DNA of 57,451 nucleotides, taken from the NCBI GenBank assembly GCA_016285885.1, contig JAEERP010000016.1:1-57451 (forward strand), written 5' to 3'. Shown here piece by piece: positions 44,527 to 53,374 of this stretch. The stretch is from Paludibacteraceae bacterium (lineage in GTDB: Bacteria > Bacteroidota > Bacteroidia > Bacteroidales > Paludibacteraceae). The notes under the pieces were generated by a model. The model was not told the DNA's origin, made no database searches, and saw only the letters and a program-made list of their open reading frames with translations. The position numbers and the translations under genes were made by a program. The stretch's first letter is position 1; each line of letters opens with the position of its first letter.

Positions 44527-45261
44527 ATGTTACATAAACGTTGGGTGAAAATATCGTTGGTTGTCTTGGTGATCGGCTATTTGTCGTTCGCCGTGAAGAT
44601 GTTCGCCTACAAGTCGGACGAGACGATTTGCCCAAGGATTCGTGTGACCATCGCGGATGCGCAGAATCTGAACTTCGTGAGCAAGGAGGATGTGCAGAAC
44701 TTGTTGCAGGATAAATCGGTCTATCCAATCGGTGTCCGCTTGGACCATATCAATACGGACCGTCTGGAGAATTACCTGAAGGGCAAGTCCCGTATCAAGA
44801 CCGCCGAGTGCTTCAAGACCCCTAATGGTGAATTGAACGTGAGGGTTACCCAGCGTGAGCCGATCCTTCGTGTGAAGGGTATCTACGGCGACTATTACGT
44901 GGACAGCGAGCGTAAGATGATGCCGACCTCTACCATCTTTACCGCTTATGTGCCTATCGCCACGGGTTACGTCACCAAAGAGATGTCTTTGGGTGAGTTG
45001 GGTGAGTTCGCCTTGTTCCTGCGCGACCACTCTTTCTGGAACGCTCAGATCGAGCAGATCGATGTGGCGAAGAATGGTGAGGTCACTTTGGTGCCTCGGG
45101 TGGGTGACCAACTGATCCTTATGGGCACGTTGGAGAATTATCAGGACAAGCTGGATCGACTCTACGCTTTGTATGTGAATGGATTTAATAAAATTGGTTG
45201 GAATAAATATAAACAAATCACGCTGAAGTATGAAGGACAAGTGGTTTGTACAAAAAGATAA
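44527..45261 (+). CDS. ftsQ: Cell division protein FtsQ
   Basis: Start chosen at the ATG 44527 (MLHKRWVKIS); a GTG one codon earlier is possible. The 244-residue protein has a short cytoplasmic N-terminus, one membrane helix (KISLVVLVIGYLSFAVKMFA), a POTRA-type domain (IRVTIADAQNLNFVSKEDVQ) and a beta domain (TLVPRVGDQLILMGTLENYQ). FtsQ bridges FtsA/FtsZ with FtsL/FtsB in the divisome. Conservation is low, but position and topology are diagnostic. Confidence 0.93.
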   Translation: MLHKRWVKISLVVLVIGYLSFAVKMFAYKSDETICPRIRVTIADAQNLNFVSKEDVQNLLQDKSVYPIGVRLDHINTDRLENYLKGKSRIKTAECFKTPNGELNVRVTQREPILRVKGIYGDYYVDSERKMMPTSTIFTAYVPIATGYVTKEMSLGELGEFALFLRDHSFWNAQIEQIDVAKNGEVTLVPRVGDQLILMGTLENYQDKLDRLYALYVNGFNKIGWNKYKQITLKYEGQVVCTKR

Positions 45262-45273
45262 AGGAGGAGCAAT

Positions 45274-46632
45274 ATGGAAGAGTACGAGATTAAGTATTCG
45301 GATGTGATCGTTGCGGTGGATTTGGGAAGCCGTAATATCCGTGGCGTGATTGGCCATAGGGATCAGGATGGTAAGTTGGATGTTCTTCGGGCCATTTCCG
45401 TGCCTTCGGAGAATAGTATCGTGAATGGTGTCGTCATTAACATTGATAGTGCGGCGCTTCACATCAAACGTTTGATCATTAGGCTACGAAACCTGCTGAA
45501 TGGTCTGCTGAACAAGTCTTCGGACGACCCTTCTGATCGGGTCTCGTATGATATCACGGATGTCTATGTAGGTCTCCATGGCAAATCCATCCACGGCGAG
45601 GTGAACGAATTGTCCCGTCTGCTGAGCTCTGAGACTGTCTCTGAGGAGATCGTCCATGCGATGGAGGAGGAGAACCTGCGCATGAGGATCGACGCCTCTC
45701 GTAGGATCATCGATGTCGTCCCTTCCGAATATGTGGTGGATGGCATGGTGGTGGATAACCCTGTGGGTTGCGTCTGCGACAACCTCCGTGCCCGTTTCCT
45801 GAACGTGCATGCGGAATGCTCCCTGATGGATAACCTGCGCAAGTGCTTCGACCGCATCAATGAGAGCTCGAGCACGGATGCGGCCTCTGTCATCAAGGTG
45901 ACTCCTCACTTCGTCTTGTCCTCCCGCTACTTGTCCGACGCGGTCCTCTCTCCTGAACAGAAGGAGGTGGGTTGCATGCTCCTCGACTTCGGCGCACAGA
46001 CCACTTCGTTGTCTATCTACCATGAGCGTAAGCTTCGCTTCTTGCACGTCTTCAATTTCGGTAGTGATCTTATCACGAATGATATTGCTACGTTGCGCTT
46101 GCCTTGGGATATCTCGGAGAAACTGAAGACTACCTTCGGTCAGGCTATGCAGTCTATGGTCACTTCTCCTGTCGTGGTGGACTTGGAAGGAAAACGTGAG
46201 GTGGATACGTTGACACTGGCTGGCATCATTGAGTCTCGTGTGACGGATTTCCTCGCCCGTATCAATAGTGCGATGACCATCTCTGGCTACAGCGCTTGCC
46301 TGGACTCCATCGTCGTGGTGGGCGGTGGCGCTAAGCTGGGTAATATGATAGAGAAGATAGAGAAAGAGACGGGTATTCCTACCCGCTTGGGTGATGTGCG
46401 TGTGCTTTCGCCTAATACGGTGGCGGTGGAGTTCGCTGACGTGACCTATGCTTCCGCCATGGGCATCATGATGGCCGCGAAACCAGGTGGCGTCACCATC
46501 CGTGACAATATGGAGTCAAGGCCTAAGAAGAACAAGAAGGAAAACAAATCGGGTAAGATTATACCTTCCTTGTGGGGAAGAATGATGGGTAAGATGGAGG
46601 AGAAGGTGGATGAGATCTTCAATGAGAAATGA
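45274..46632 (+). CDS. ftsA: Cell division protein FtsA
   Basis: The 452-residue actin-fold protein has the phosphate-1 motif VAVDLGSRNIRGVIG, the 1C domain (YDITDVYVGLHGKSIHGE), phosphate-2 CMLLDFGAQTTSLSIY and the adenosine motif IVVVGGGAKLGNM. A basic linker (RPKKNKKENKSG) leads to the C-terminal amphipathic helix LWGRMMGKMEEKVDEIF, which should anchor it to the membrane. FtsA tethers FtsZ filaments. Confidence 0.97.
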   Translation: MEEYEIKYSDVIVAVDLGSRNIRGVIGHRDQDGKLDVLRAISVPSENSIVNGVVINIDSAALHIKRLIIRLRNLLNGLLNKSSDDPSDRVSYDITDVYVGLHGKSIHGEVNELSRLLSSETVSEEIVHAMEEENLRMRIDASRRIIDVVPSEYVVDGMVVDNPVGCVCDNLRARFLNVHAECSLMDNLRKCFDRINESSSTDAASVIKVTPHFVLSSRYLSDAVLSPEQKEVGCMLLDFGAQTTSLSIYHERKLRFLHVFNFGSDLITNDIATLRLPWDISEKLKTTFGQAMQSMVTSPVVVDLEGKREVDTLTLAGIIESRVTDFLARINSAMTISGYSACLDSIVVVGGGAKLGNMIEKIEKETGIPTRLGDVRVLSPNTVAVEFADVTYASAMGIMMAAKPGGVTIRDNMESRPKKNKKENKSGKIIPSLWGRMMGKMEEKVDEIFNEK

Positions 46633-46682
46633 TCCTTCCGTGTGTCATCTCATGGTTTAAGTGGAAATAAAAATTTAACAAT

Positions 46683-48140
46683 ATGATAGAGAATCAATTT
46701 ACAGAAGACGAACTCAACGAAGAGATTGAGGAGCAAGAACAACCGATCATCAAGGTGATTGGTGTGGGTGGCTGCGGCGGTAACGCTGTCAACTACATGT
46801 ACAACATGGGTGTCAAGAACGTGAATTTTGTTGTCTGCAATACGGATAAGCAGGATTTGCGTAAATCTCCTGTCCCTACAAAAATCCAATTGGGTGAGAA
46901 GGGCTTGGGCGCAGGCTGTAAACCTGAAGTGGGCTTGCAGGAGGCGCAGAAGTCTATCGAGGAGATCAATGCTATCCTGGACGATCATACCGAGATGGTC
47001 TTCATTACTGCGGGTATGGGCGGTGGTACGGGCACGGGTGCCGCTCCTCTCATCGCCAAAACAGCGAAGGAGAAGGGTATACTGACTGTCGCTATCGTGA
47101 CGATCCCCGCACTCTTCGAGGGTGACGAGAAGGTCAACCAAGCTTTGATGGGCGTCGAGGAGATGAAAAAGAATGTGGATGCGATTCTCATCATCAATTC
47201 CCAGAAGATCTTGGATATGTATGGCGATATGTTCTTGGACGATGCCTACTCCAAGGGCGATGAGATCCTGGCTACCGCCGCGAAAGGCATTGCGGAGATC
47301 ATCACACTCTCTGGACGTATGAACATAGATATGGCGGACGTTAGAACGGTCATGACGGATAGTGGTGACGCTATCATGGGCGCCGCTAAGGCGAATGGTC
47401 AAGACCGTGCCATCTCTGCTATCCAACAGGCGCTGGATTCTCCTTTGTTGGTCAGCACCAACCTCTCCGGCGCTAAGAATATCCTCTTGAATATCACTCA
47501 TAGCAAAGAGTGCAGAATCACTACCAACGAGGTGACCATCATCCGTGATTACTTGTCTAAACAGATCGACGGTAGCACGAAGATCATTTGGGGTGTCATG
47601 CAGGATGATACCTTGGGCGATAACTTGGGCGTGACCATCGTGGCTACGGGCTTCGATTTCTCCAAGCAACGTGGCGCTTCCCAGTCACAACGTCCTTCCG
47701 CCCCACAACATGTGTCGCTGAATGGAAACGTGAACAGCATGCCTAACGGACACGCTTCCGTTAACCAACAAAATAATATCGTCTTCACGGTCTCTCCGAA
47801 CCAACAGCAGAGGAGCGGTCAACCGTTCCAACAACCACAGACTTCCCGCCCGGTGGAGCACCAGCAGGATCCTTATGGCTTCTACTACAGGGAGGAGCGC
47901 AACGAGGGGAGAAACGATAGAATGGGCTATTCCCGCCCGAGCGAAAAACAGATGGAACAGATGCCTCATGTCTCTCTGGACATGAGCGATAATGACATGA
48001 GCACGCCTTCGTACCAAAGAGGCAATACTCAGTTCGACGTGCAGACGAAACCTAGCCAAATCTCCCTGATGGATATGGATGAGGAGAACAACTCTATCTC
48101 CAACAAGAGAAATGGCTTCTTGTATGATAATGTGGATTGA
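46683..48140 (+). CDS. ftsZ: Cell division GTPase FtsZ (long form)
   Basis: The 485-residue protein has the tubulin G-box GGGTGTG at residues 113-119 and a complete T7 catalytic loop N214-I-D216-M-A-D219. The GTPase core ends near residue 325. A Q/N/P-rich linker of about 100 residues follows, then the Bacteroidota C-terminal motif TPSYQRGN (441-448), and a further 37 residues ending in FLYDNVD. FtsZ forms the division ring. This copy has all the features of a fully active FtsZ. A second, shorter ftsZ begins five bases after its stop. Confidence 0.98.
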   Translation: MIENQFTEDELNEEIEEQEQPIIKVIGVGGCGGNAVNYMYNMGVKNVNFVVCNTDKQDLRKSPVPTKIQLGEKGLGAGCKPEVGLQEAQKSIEEINAILDDHTEMVFITAGMGGGTGTGAAPLIAKTAKEKGILTVAIVTIPALFEGDEKVNQALMGVEEMKKNVDAILIINSQKILDMYGDMFLDDAYSKGDEILATAAKGIAEIITLSGRMNIDMADVRTVMTDSGDAIMGAAKANGQDRAISAIQQALDSPLLVSTNLSGAKNILLNITHSKECRITTNEVTIIRDYLSKQIDGSTKIIWGVMQDDTLGDNLGVTIVATGFDFSKQRGASQSQRPSAPQHVSLNGNVNSMPNGHASVNQQNNIVFTVSPNQQQRSGQPFQQPQTSRPVEHQQDPYGFYYREERNEGRNDRMGYSRPSEKQMEQMPHVSLDMSDNDMSTPSYQRGNTQFDVQTKPSQISLMDMDEENNSISNKRNGFLYDNVD

Positions 48141-48144
48141 TTGA

Positions 48145-49278
48145 ATGGTGGAGACGAAGGATGACATAGTCATTTGCCCGGTCATAGACAACCAGTTCCC
48201 CCCGGTCGTGAAGATCGTGGGCGTGGGTGGTTGTGGCGGTAATGTGGTTCAACATGTCTATGAGTCTGGCTTGAAGGAGGTCACTTTCGCGGTGTGCAAC
48301 ACAGACCGCAAGGCGTTGCGTGATTCGTCGGTTCCTGTAAAGGTGCAACTGGGTGACGGCTTGGGCGCTGGTGGCGATCCTGAGGCTGGACTACGTATCG
48401 CCGAGAAATGCTCGGAGGATATCTACCAACTCTTCGAGGATGCTCCCGAAATGGCTTTCATCACTGCCGGCTTGGGCAAGGGTACGGGTACGGGCGCGGG
48501 CCCATTCGTGGCGCAGACCGCTAAGTCTCGTGGTATCCTGACGGTCGGCTTTGTCTGTTTGCCTCCTGACATCGAGGGGGAGCAGAAGATGAAACTCGCC
48601 TTGGAGGGATTGGAGCAGATGCGCAAGAACACGGATGCGGTCGTGGTGGTGGATACCCAGCGGGTCTTTGACCTCTATGATGACCTCTCCATCGAGAATG
48701 CGTTCGATAAGGCGGATGATATCATGGCGGACGCCGCAAAGGCGATGGTGGATATCGTCACGAAGAGCGGACGTATGACGATCGATATGGCGGATGTCCG
48801 CACTGCCCTGCGCAACGGTGGCGATGTGGTGATGGCTTACGGAAAGGCTTCGGGCGAACATCGTATCGCGGAAGCTATGTCAAACGCTTTGAATTCCCCT
48901 TTGCTGCTGCAACCGAAACTCTCTGGCGCAAAAGATATGCTCCTGAATGTCATGACTTCCAAACAGAACGCATTGTATACTTGGGAGCTGAACGAAATTA
49001 AGAACATTCTCCGTAATAAGCAAGGGGTCGATAGCTCGACGAACCTTATCTTGGGATATATGTTGGATGAGGGCCTCGGGGACGAACTGAGCGTGACAAT
49101 CGTCGCGACGGGTCTCTCCCCTGTGATCCGTGAACATGTCTCCCTCGATTGGGAGGAGAGGACTTCTCCGAAGAGTGCTCTCCCCAAACATGAACATGTC
49201 GCCTTCCAAGGCTTGGGCGATATGTCGGAGGAGGATATGATGTGGCCTGCCTATGACAGACTGAATCATCGTAAATAA
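48145..49278 (+). CDS. Second FtsZ paralogue (short linker, altered GTP-site residues)
   Basis: The 377-residue protein aligns with FtsZ over the whole core ([35 protein letters not shown]). The G-box is GKGTGTG (111-117), with lysine in place of the second glycine. The T7 loop is T212-I-D214-M-A-D217, both aspartates kept but asparagine replaced by threonine. The disordered linker is nearly absent (residues about 330-350), yet the tail DMMWPAYDRLNHRK keeps the P-(S/A)-Y-x-R-x-N motif. GTP binding and copolymerisation with FtsZ are likely; efficient hydrolysis is uncertain. It is cotranscribed with ftsZ. It reads as an intact gene, not a decaying one. Confidence 0.95.
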   Translation: MVETKDDIVICPVIDNQFPPVVKIVGVGGCGGNVVQHVYESGLKEVTFAVCNTDRKALRDSSVPVKVQLGDGLGAGGDPEAGLRIAEKCSEDIYQLFEDAPEMAFITAGLGKGTGTGAGPFVAQTAKSRGILTVGFVCLPPDIEGEQKMKLALEGLEQMRKNTDAVVVVDTQRVFDLYDDLSIENAFDKADDIMADAAKAMVDIVTKSGRMTIDMADVRTALRNGGDVVMAYGKASGEHRIAEAMSNALNSPLLLQPKLSGAKDMLLNVMTSKQNALYTWELNEIKNILRNKQGVDSSTNLILGYMLDEGLGDELSVTIVATGLSPVIREHVSLDWEERTSPKSALPKHEHVAFQGLGDMSEEDMMWPAYDRLNHRK

Positions 49279-49308
49279 TTGTGTTTGTTTTAAAAAAAAT
49301 ATACGACT

Positions 49309-49758
49309 ATGGCTTTATTTGATCAAATCAGCGAGGACATCAAAAAGGCGATGCTCGCTCGTGACAAAGTGAAATTGGAGGCGCTCCGTGGCGTCAAGAA
49401 GGAATTCATTGAGGCGAAGACCGCAAAGAATGCGGATGGTGAGTTGAGCGATGACACAGCCTTGAAGATCCTCCAAAAGATGGTGAAGCAACGTAAGGAA
49501 TCCGCTGCTATCTTCACGGAACAAAACCGCCCTGAATTGGCGGAAAATGAGTTGGCTGAAGCCTCCGTTATCGAAGCCTACTTGCCTAAACAGATGAGCG
49601 ACGAGGAACTGACCGCCGCATTGAAGGATATTATCGCTGAGGTGGGCGCCACTTCCGCAAAGGAGATGGGTAAGGTGATGGGCGTCGCCTCTAAGAAACT
49701 CGCCGGTAAGGCTGACGGTAGAGTGATCTCCGAAAAAGTTAAGACTCTTCTGGCTTAA
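49309..49758 (+). CDS. yqeY: GatB/YqeY domain protein
   Basis: The 149-residue protein is a stand-alone YqeY domain: MALFDQISEDIKKAMLARDK, VKLEALRGVKKEFIEA, IEAYLPKQMSDEEL and KEMGKVMGVASKKLAGKADG. The domain also occurs at the C-terminus of GatB and binds tRNA there; its separate role is not clear. It closes the dcw cluster. Its last codons and stop lie in a hairpin (CTTCTGGC / GCCAGAAG, 49747-49770) that precedes the first two-hairpin module. Confidence 0.95.
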   Translation: MALFDQISEDIKKAMLARDKVKLEALRGVKKEFIEAKTAKNADGELSDDTALKILQKMVKQRKESAAIFTEQNRPELAENELAEASVIEAYLPKQMSDEELTAALKDIIAEVGATSAKEMGKVMGVASKKLAGKADGRVISEKVKTLLA

Positions 49759-49780
49759 CCTTGCCAGAAGTCTCTCTGCG

Positions 49781-49851
49781 TGGTCGTCTTGCGATTCCCG
49801 ACCATGCGAATTGCCACCGAGGCTCTTTGACTTCGGTGGCTTTTGTTTTTT
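49781..49851 (+). terminator. Two-hairpin module, copy 1 (yqeY/dcw 3' end)
   Basis: Hairpin 1 is TGGTCG (49781) / CGACCA (49799) with a 12-base loop containing TTGCGATTC. Hairpin 2 is GCCACCGA (49813) / TCGGTGGC (49833-49840), followed by a T-rich tract, so the module ends as a rho-independent terminator. Copies 2 and 3 (50243, 50688) keep the loop but change the stem in a paired way. Confidence 0.8.
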
Positions 49852-49934
49852 AAGGGGAATTATGTCAATTTATATTGACTTATGGTAATTAATTGACTTT
49901 TTGAAACCTGTGTTTAAAAAAATCATTCTCAAAG

Positions 49935-49966
49935 TTTGACGTTTATCGATTTTATTCTTATATTTA
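49935..49966 (+). promoter_or_regulatory. Candidate promoter of small RNA A
   Basis: TTTG at 49935-49938 and TATATTTA at 49959-49966 with 20 bp between them, one base off TAnnTTTG. No protein gene follows for 1 kb. Confidence 0.45.
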
Positions 49967-49972
49967 TATAGT

Positions 49973-50308
49973 GAGAAGTTGACAGAAGAGTTTGCCATAT
50001 TTCTTATGGAACAAAGTGAATCGAAATGATACAAGATTTTGTGATAGAGCTAATTATGTGCGACTGTAAGTGAATGTTGTGCCTTGTTGGATCTGTTTTC
50101 GTATTTGCGTTGTTCTTACTATGATATTATTGACGAATGTATACGCGGATGAATAGTCGGTGCACTTGGCTCTTGCACGAGAAGCACTCTTTTAATCCAT
50201 TGTGGATGAGGCGGAATTAATTGATTCATAGCCTTTTATTGTATGGTTGTTTTGCGATTCCCAACCATGCGTAATGCCACCGAGGCTCTTTGGCTTCGGT
50301 GGCTTTCC
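49973..50308 (+). ncRNA. Candidate small RNA A ending in two-hairpin module copy 2
   Basis: A gene-free stretch of about 335 bases between a candidate promoter and a module ending in a terminator hairpin. No open frame longer than about 11 codons with a plausible start is seen. The 5' end is estimated as a few bases after the -7 element. Confidence 0.4.
50243..50308 (+). terminator. Two-hairpin module, copy 2
   Basis: Hairpin 1 is ATGGTTG (50243) / CAACCAT (50262-50268) with the same 12-base loop type, TTGCGATTC inside. Hairpin 2 is GCCACCGA / TCGGTGGC (50276-50303) with a loop almost identical to copy 1. The T-tract is short (three T). Confidence 0.75.
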
Positions 50309-50416
50309 ACTCACTTTTTGGATGCTATTTCATCGTATGATATATTTGTTAGAAAAATTTTTAATTTTTTTAGTGAATTTTTTGTATAAAAATATAGTTA
50401 TTTATTGCGAAAAGAT

Positions 50417-50424
50417 TATATTTG
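50417..50424 (+). promoter_or_regulatory. Candidate promoter of small RNA B
   Basis: TATATTTG is a perfect TAnnTTTG -7 element in AT-rich DNA. No clear -33 TTTG is seen at 18-20 bp. Confidence 0.4.
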
Positions 50425-50430
50425 CATTGT

Positions 50431-50754
50431 AAGATTACGTCACCGATTGGCATTTGTCATTGGTGGCATATGGAAGGATAATATATAAATCTTCTAGTCT
50501 TTGCGATAAATATATTGTGAAATTGATTTAAGTCTTTTGTTCTTTTCGCCCTGGAGATGGACGGTCTTTGAGTGTTCATTCCGATGAGGGTTGAATCGCT
50601 TCGGTGAATAGAGGATTTATTAGAAAATATTTGAAACACCTTTTATTTGTAAACTTGCTCATGACATTTTTTGTCATTCGAGCGATGGGTATGGTTGATT
50701 GCGATTCTTGGCCATACCAAAAGCCATCGGAGGATTCCCTTCGATGGTTTTTTG
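50431..50754 (+). ncRNA. Candidate small RNA B ending in two-hairpin module copy 3
   Basis: About 325 gene-free bases from the -7 element to the third module. Near its 5' end a hairpin can form between CACCGATTGGC and GTCATTGGTG (about 50440-50465). A 91-codon open frame at 50604-50879 crosses the module and the palindromes and does not look coding. Confidence 0.4.
50688..50753 (+). terminator. Two-hairpin module, copy 3 (diverged)
   Basis: Hairpin 1 is GGTATGG (50688) / CCATACC (50712-50718) extended by G-U pairs, loop containing TTGCGATTC. Hairpin 2 is CCATCG (50724) / CGATGG (50742), followed by six T, a good terminator. The stems differ from copies 1 and 2 on both sides, so pairing is kept. 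Confidence 0.75.
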
Positions 50755-50805
50755 TCGCCTGTGTGATACCAATTTCCCCTAATGAGAATGCGTTGTGCCC
50801 TATTG

Positions 50806-50831
50806 TAGAGACGCAAAATCTTGCGTCTCTA
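50806..50831. repeat. GAGACGC palindrome
   Basis: TAGAGACGCAA / TTGCGTCTCTA around AATC. A related palindrome lies at 50870-50889 and another at 51915-51940. This family is a common interspersed repeat in Bacteroidota. Confidence 0.75.
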
Positions 50832-50869
50832 TTCGTTAATGGTTGGGATGTTGGATTGGTTTATTGTGC

Positions 50870-50889
50870 AGACGCATAGCATTGCGTCT
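50870..50889. repeat. GAGACGC palindrome, second copy
   Basis: AGACGCA / TGCGTCT around a 6-base loop; the right flank continues as CTAC as in the first copy. Confidence 0.65.
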
Positions 50890-50915
50890 CTACGGTACGG
50901 CGGCAGATTCCGCAT

Positions 50916-50956
50916 GAAAAAAAGAGGGCGGAAGGCCCAATGACCTTCCGCCCTCT
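50916..50956 (-). terminator. Terminator of serC-serA
   Basis: AGAGGGCGGAAGG (50923) pairs perfectly with CCTTCCGCCCTCT (50944-50956), 13 bp, loop of eight. On the minus strand it is followed by seven T. It lies 20 bp after the serA stop. Confidence 0.92.
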
Positions 50957-50975
50957 GTAGGATTATCCGTGTGGA

Positions 50976-51893
50976 TTATTTGTTCACTCTGAACTTTTCG
51001 TTACCGTTCTTGATGAAGTCTACGATTTGCTTAGCGGCTGCGATACCTGCGTTGGTGTTGGCCTCTGTGGTCTGCGCACCCATCTTCTTAGGCGTTGAGA
51101 AGTAACGGCCCTCGAACTTAGCGAATTCGTCGTTGGCAGCTGGCATGATGTCCGTGATGTACTTCAAATCCTCGCGCTCTGCCATCAACTTGAGCAACCC
51201 AGCCTCGTCGATGACCTCCTTGCGGGCTGTGTTGATCAACACGGCGCCCTTCTTCATCTGACCTACCATCTCGTAGTTGATGCTGTTCTTGGTCTCTGGT
51301 GTCGCAGGGATGTGCAATGATACGATGTCGCAAGTCTTGAACAACTCGTTCTGGTTGGCTACTGCCTTCACACCGGCTGATTCGATGGCTGATGCAGGGC
51401 AGAACGCGTCGTATGCGTATACGTCCATGCCGAAGCCCTTTGCGATGCGCGCTACGTTGCGGCCTACGTTTCCGAATGCCAACAAACCGAGCTTCTTGCC
51501 CATCAACTCAGAGCCGGACTTTCCGTTGTAGAAGTTACGTGCGGCGAATACCAACAAACCGAATACCAACTCAGCTACTGCGTTGGCGTTCTGGCCTGGA
51601 GTGTTCATCACGCATACGTTGTGTGCGGTGGCTGATGCCAAATCCACGTTGTCGTAACCTGCGCCGGCACGTACGACGATCTTCAGCTTCTTGGCTGCGT
51701 CGAACACTTCAGCGTCGATCACATCGCTACGGATGATGATTGCCTCAGCGTCGGCTGCGGCGTCCAACAATTGCTTCTTCTCGGTGTATTTCTCCAAAAG
51801 GACCATGTCGAATCCGGCAGCGTCCAACTCTTTCTTTATACCGTCGATGGCTACTTTAGCGAACGGTTTTTCTGTGGCTACTAATACCTTCAT
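50976..51893 (-). CDS. serA: D-3-phosphoglycerate dehydrogenase, short form
   Basis: The 305-residue protein has the NAD-binding pattern LGLLAFGNVGRNVARIAKGF, substrate/catalytic arginine in NTARKEVIDEAG and VRAGAGYDNVDL. It lacks the C-terminal ACT or ASB domains of long PGDHs, so serine feedback through ACT is not expected. Where most PGDHs have TPHIG with the catalytic histidine, this one has STPKKMGAQT, a lysine, as in the lysine-type (type III) enzymes described from Entamoeba. It catalyses the first step of serine synthesis. serC is upstream in the same unit. Confidence 0.93.
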   Translation of the reverse strand: MKVLVATEKPFAKVAIDGIKKELDAAGFDMVLLEKYTEKKQLLDAAADAEAIIIRSDVIDAEVFDAAKKLKIVVRAGAGYDNVDLASATAHNVCVMNTPGQNANAVAELVFGLLVFAARNFYNGKSGSELMGKKLGLLAFGNVGRNVARIAKGFGMDVYAYDAFCPASAIESAGVKAVANQNELFKTCDIVSLHIPATPETKNSINYEMVGQMKKGAVLINTARKEVIDEAGLLKLMAEREDLKYITDIMPAANDEFAKFEGRYFSTPKKMGAQTTEANTNAGIAAAKQIVDFIKNGNEKFRVNK

Positions 51894-51914
51894 ATCTGTA
51901 TCTTTTTAACGATA

Positions 51915-51940
51915 TAGAGACGTAGCACGCTACGTCTCTA
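51915..51940. repeat. GAGACGTAGC palindrome between serC and serA
   Basis: TAGAGACGTAGC / GCTACGTCTCTA, 12-bp perfect arms around AC. Same family as those at 50806 and 50870. It lies in the serC-serA transcript and could form a hairpin that modulates serA. Confidence 0.8.
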
Positions 51941-51963
51941 CTATCATGGATTATTATTTCTTA

Positions 51964-53049
51964 TTATTTGAATTTTGCCTCGTACTCGTCGATGCAGTCA
52001 ACCAAAGCCTTCACGCTCTCAAGCGGCAAAGCGTTGTAGCAGGATGCGCGGAAACCACCGACTGAACGGTGACCCTTGATGCCCACCATGCCTCTCTCCG
52101 TGGCGAATGCCATGAAGTCCTTCTCGATCTCCTCTTTTCTGTCGAGCAACTCGTCCTTCAACACGAAGCAGATGTTCATGTAGGAACGGTCGTTCTTGTC
52201 GGCGATCGTTGGCTTGAAGATCTTACTGTTGTCGATCTTGCTGTAGAGCAGGTTGGCACGCTCCTCGGCGCGACGTTGCATCTCCTTCACACCACCTTGC
52301 TTCTTAATCCATCTGAGGTTCAACAATGCAGTGTAAACCGGCAATACCGGAGGAGTGTTGAACATGGAGCCGTTGGCTACGTGTGTGCGGTAGTCCAACA
52401 TCGTAGGGATGGAACCCTCTTCCTTGGTCAATGCGCTCTCTTTCACGATGACGAAAGTGACACCGGCAGGAGCCAAGTTCTTTTGTGCGCCACCGTAGAT
52501 GCAATCGTACTTAGCCACGTCGATTGGACGGGAGAAGATGTCGGAAGACATATCGGCGATCAAACGTACTGGTACGTTCGGATCTGCGTGCAACTCCGTT
52601 CCGTAGATCGTGTTGTTGGTGGTGATGTGCAAGTAATCCAAGTCAGCTGGTACGCTGTAACCCTTTGGCAAGTAGTTGTAAGTAGTGTCCGCACTGGATG
52701 CTACCTCTACGACCTCACCGAAGCGCTTAGCCTCTTTCATGGCCTTCTTTGCCCATACACCAGTGTTCACATAACCTGCCTTCTTGTGGAGAAAGTTGTA
52801 TGGAACCATGCAGAATTCCAGGCTGGCGCCGCCACCGAGGAAAAGTACTTTGTATCCGTCAGGAATGTTTAACAACTCCTTGAACAATGCCTCCGCTTCG
52901 TCTACTACCGGTTGGAAGTATTTCGCGCGGTGACTGATTTCAAGAATGGAAAGACCGTGTCCCTCGAAATCCAAAACTGCTTTTGCGGTGTCCTCGATCA
53001 CTTCGCGTGGAAGGATGGATGGACCAGCATTAAAATTGTGCATTTTCAT
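51964..53049 (-). CDS. serC: Phosphoserine aminotransferase
   Basis: The 361-residue protein starts [20 protein letters not shown], followed by [20 protein letters not shown]. It has the PLP lysine in [18 protein letters not shown] and [19 protein letters not shown] at the end, the standard SerC features. It converts 3-phosphohydroxypyruvate, the SerA product, to phosphoserine with glutamate. serA follows 70 bp downstream on the same strand, past a palindrome. A second ATG two codons in (MHNFNAG) could also be the start. Confidence 0.97.
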   Translation of the reverse strand: MKMHNFNAGPSILPREVIEDTAKAVLDFEGHGLSILEISHRAKYFQPVVDEAEALFKELLNIPDGYKVLFLGGGASLEFCMVPYNFLHKKAGYVNTGVWAKKAMKEAKRFGEVVEVASSADTTYNYLPKGYSVPADLDYLHITTNNTIYGTELHADPNVPVRLIADMSSDIFSRPIDVAKYDCIYGGAQKNLAPAGVTFVIVKESALTKEEGSIPTMLDYRTHVANGSMFNTPPVLPVYTALLNLRWIKKQGGVKEMQRRAEERANLLYSKIDNSKIFKPTIADKNDRSYMNICFVLKDELLDRKEEIEKDFMAFATERGMVGIKGHRSVGGFRASCYNALPLESVKALVDCIDEYEAKFK

Positions 53050-53119
53050 ATTCTAAACCAATTAGTTATATGTTTGTATTTTAATTTATTCGTTCCCTTT
53101 CCTTTTCGGAAATTCGTCG

Positions 53120-53127
53120 CAAAGGTA
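53120..53127 (-). promoter_or_regulatory. Promoter -7 element for serC
   Basis: The minus strand reads TACCTTTG, a perfect TAnnTTTG, about 70 bp before the serC start. The -33 element is not obvious. Confidence 0.6.
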
Positions 53128-53374
53128 ACAATTTTCCCTAATCGAAGTATATCTTAACAACTTTTTTTGCTAACAAAATGAATATTTTTCTTTTGTAAAC
53201 AATTAAAAATGATAGTTTTGGATGACACTTTGTATAAAAATCGATACTTAAACTATCTTTTTGCTATTTTTATCGAACGGAATGACGGATTGACTTACAA
53301 ATTGTCTGAAAAACATGTTGAAAAAAAACTTTTAGTCTTTTTTGTGTGTCGCATTGTTTTCTTGCGGATAAAAA

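Noticed and set aside
50604-50879. 91-codon plus-strand frame with a hydrophobic segment
   Set aside because: It runs through the third two-hairpin module and a palindrome and lacks family features; the RNA structure explains the sequence better.
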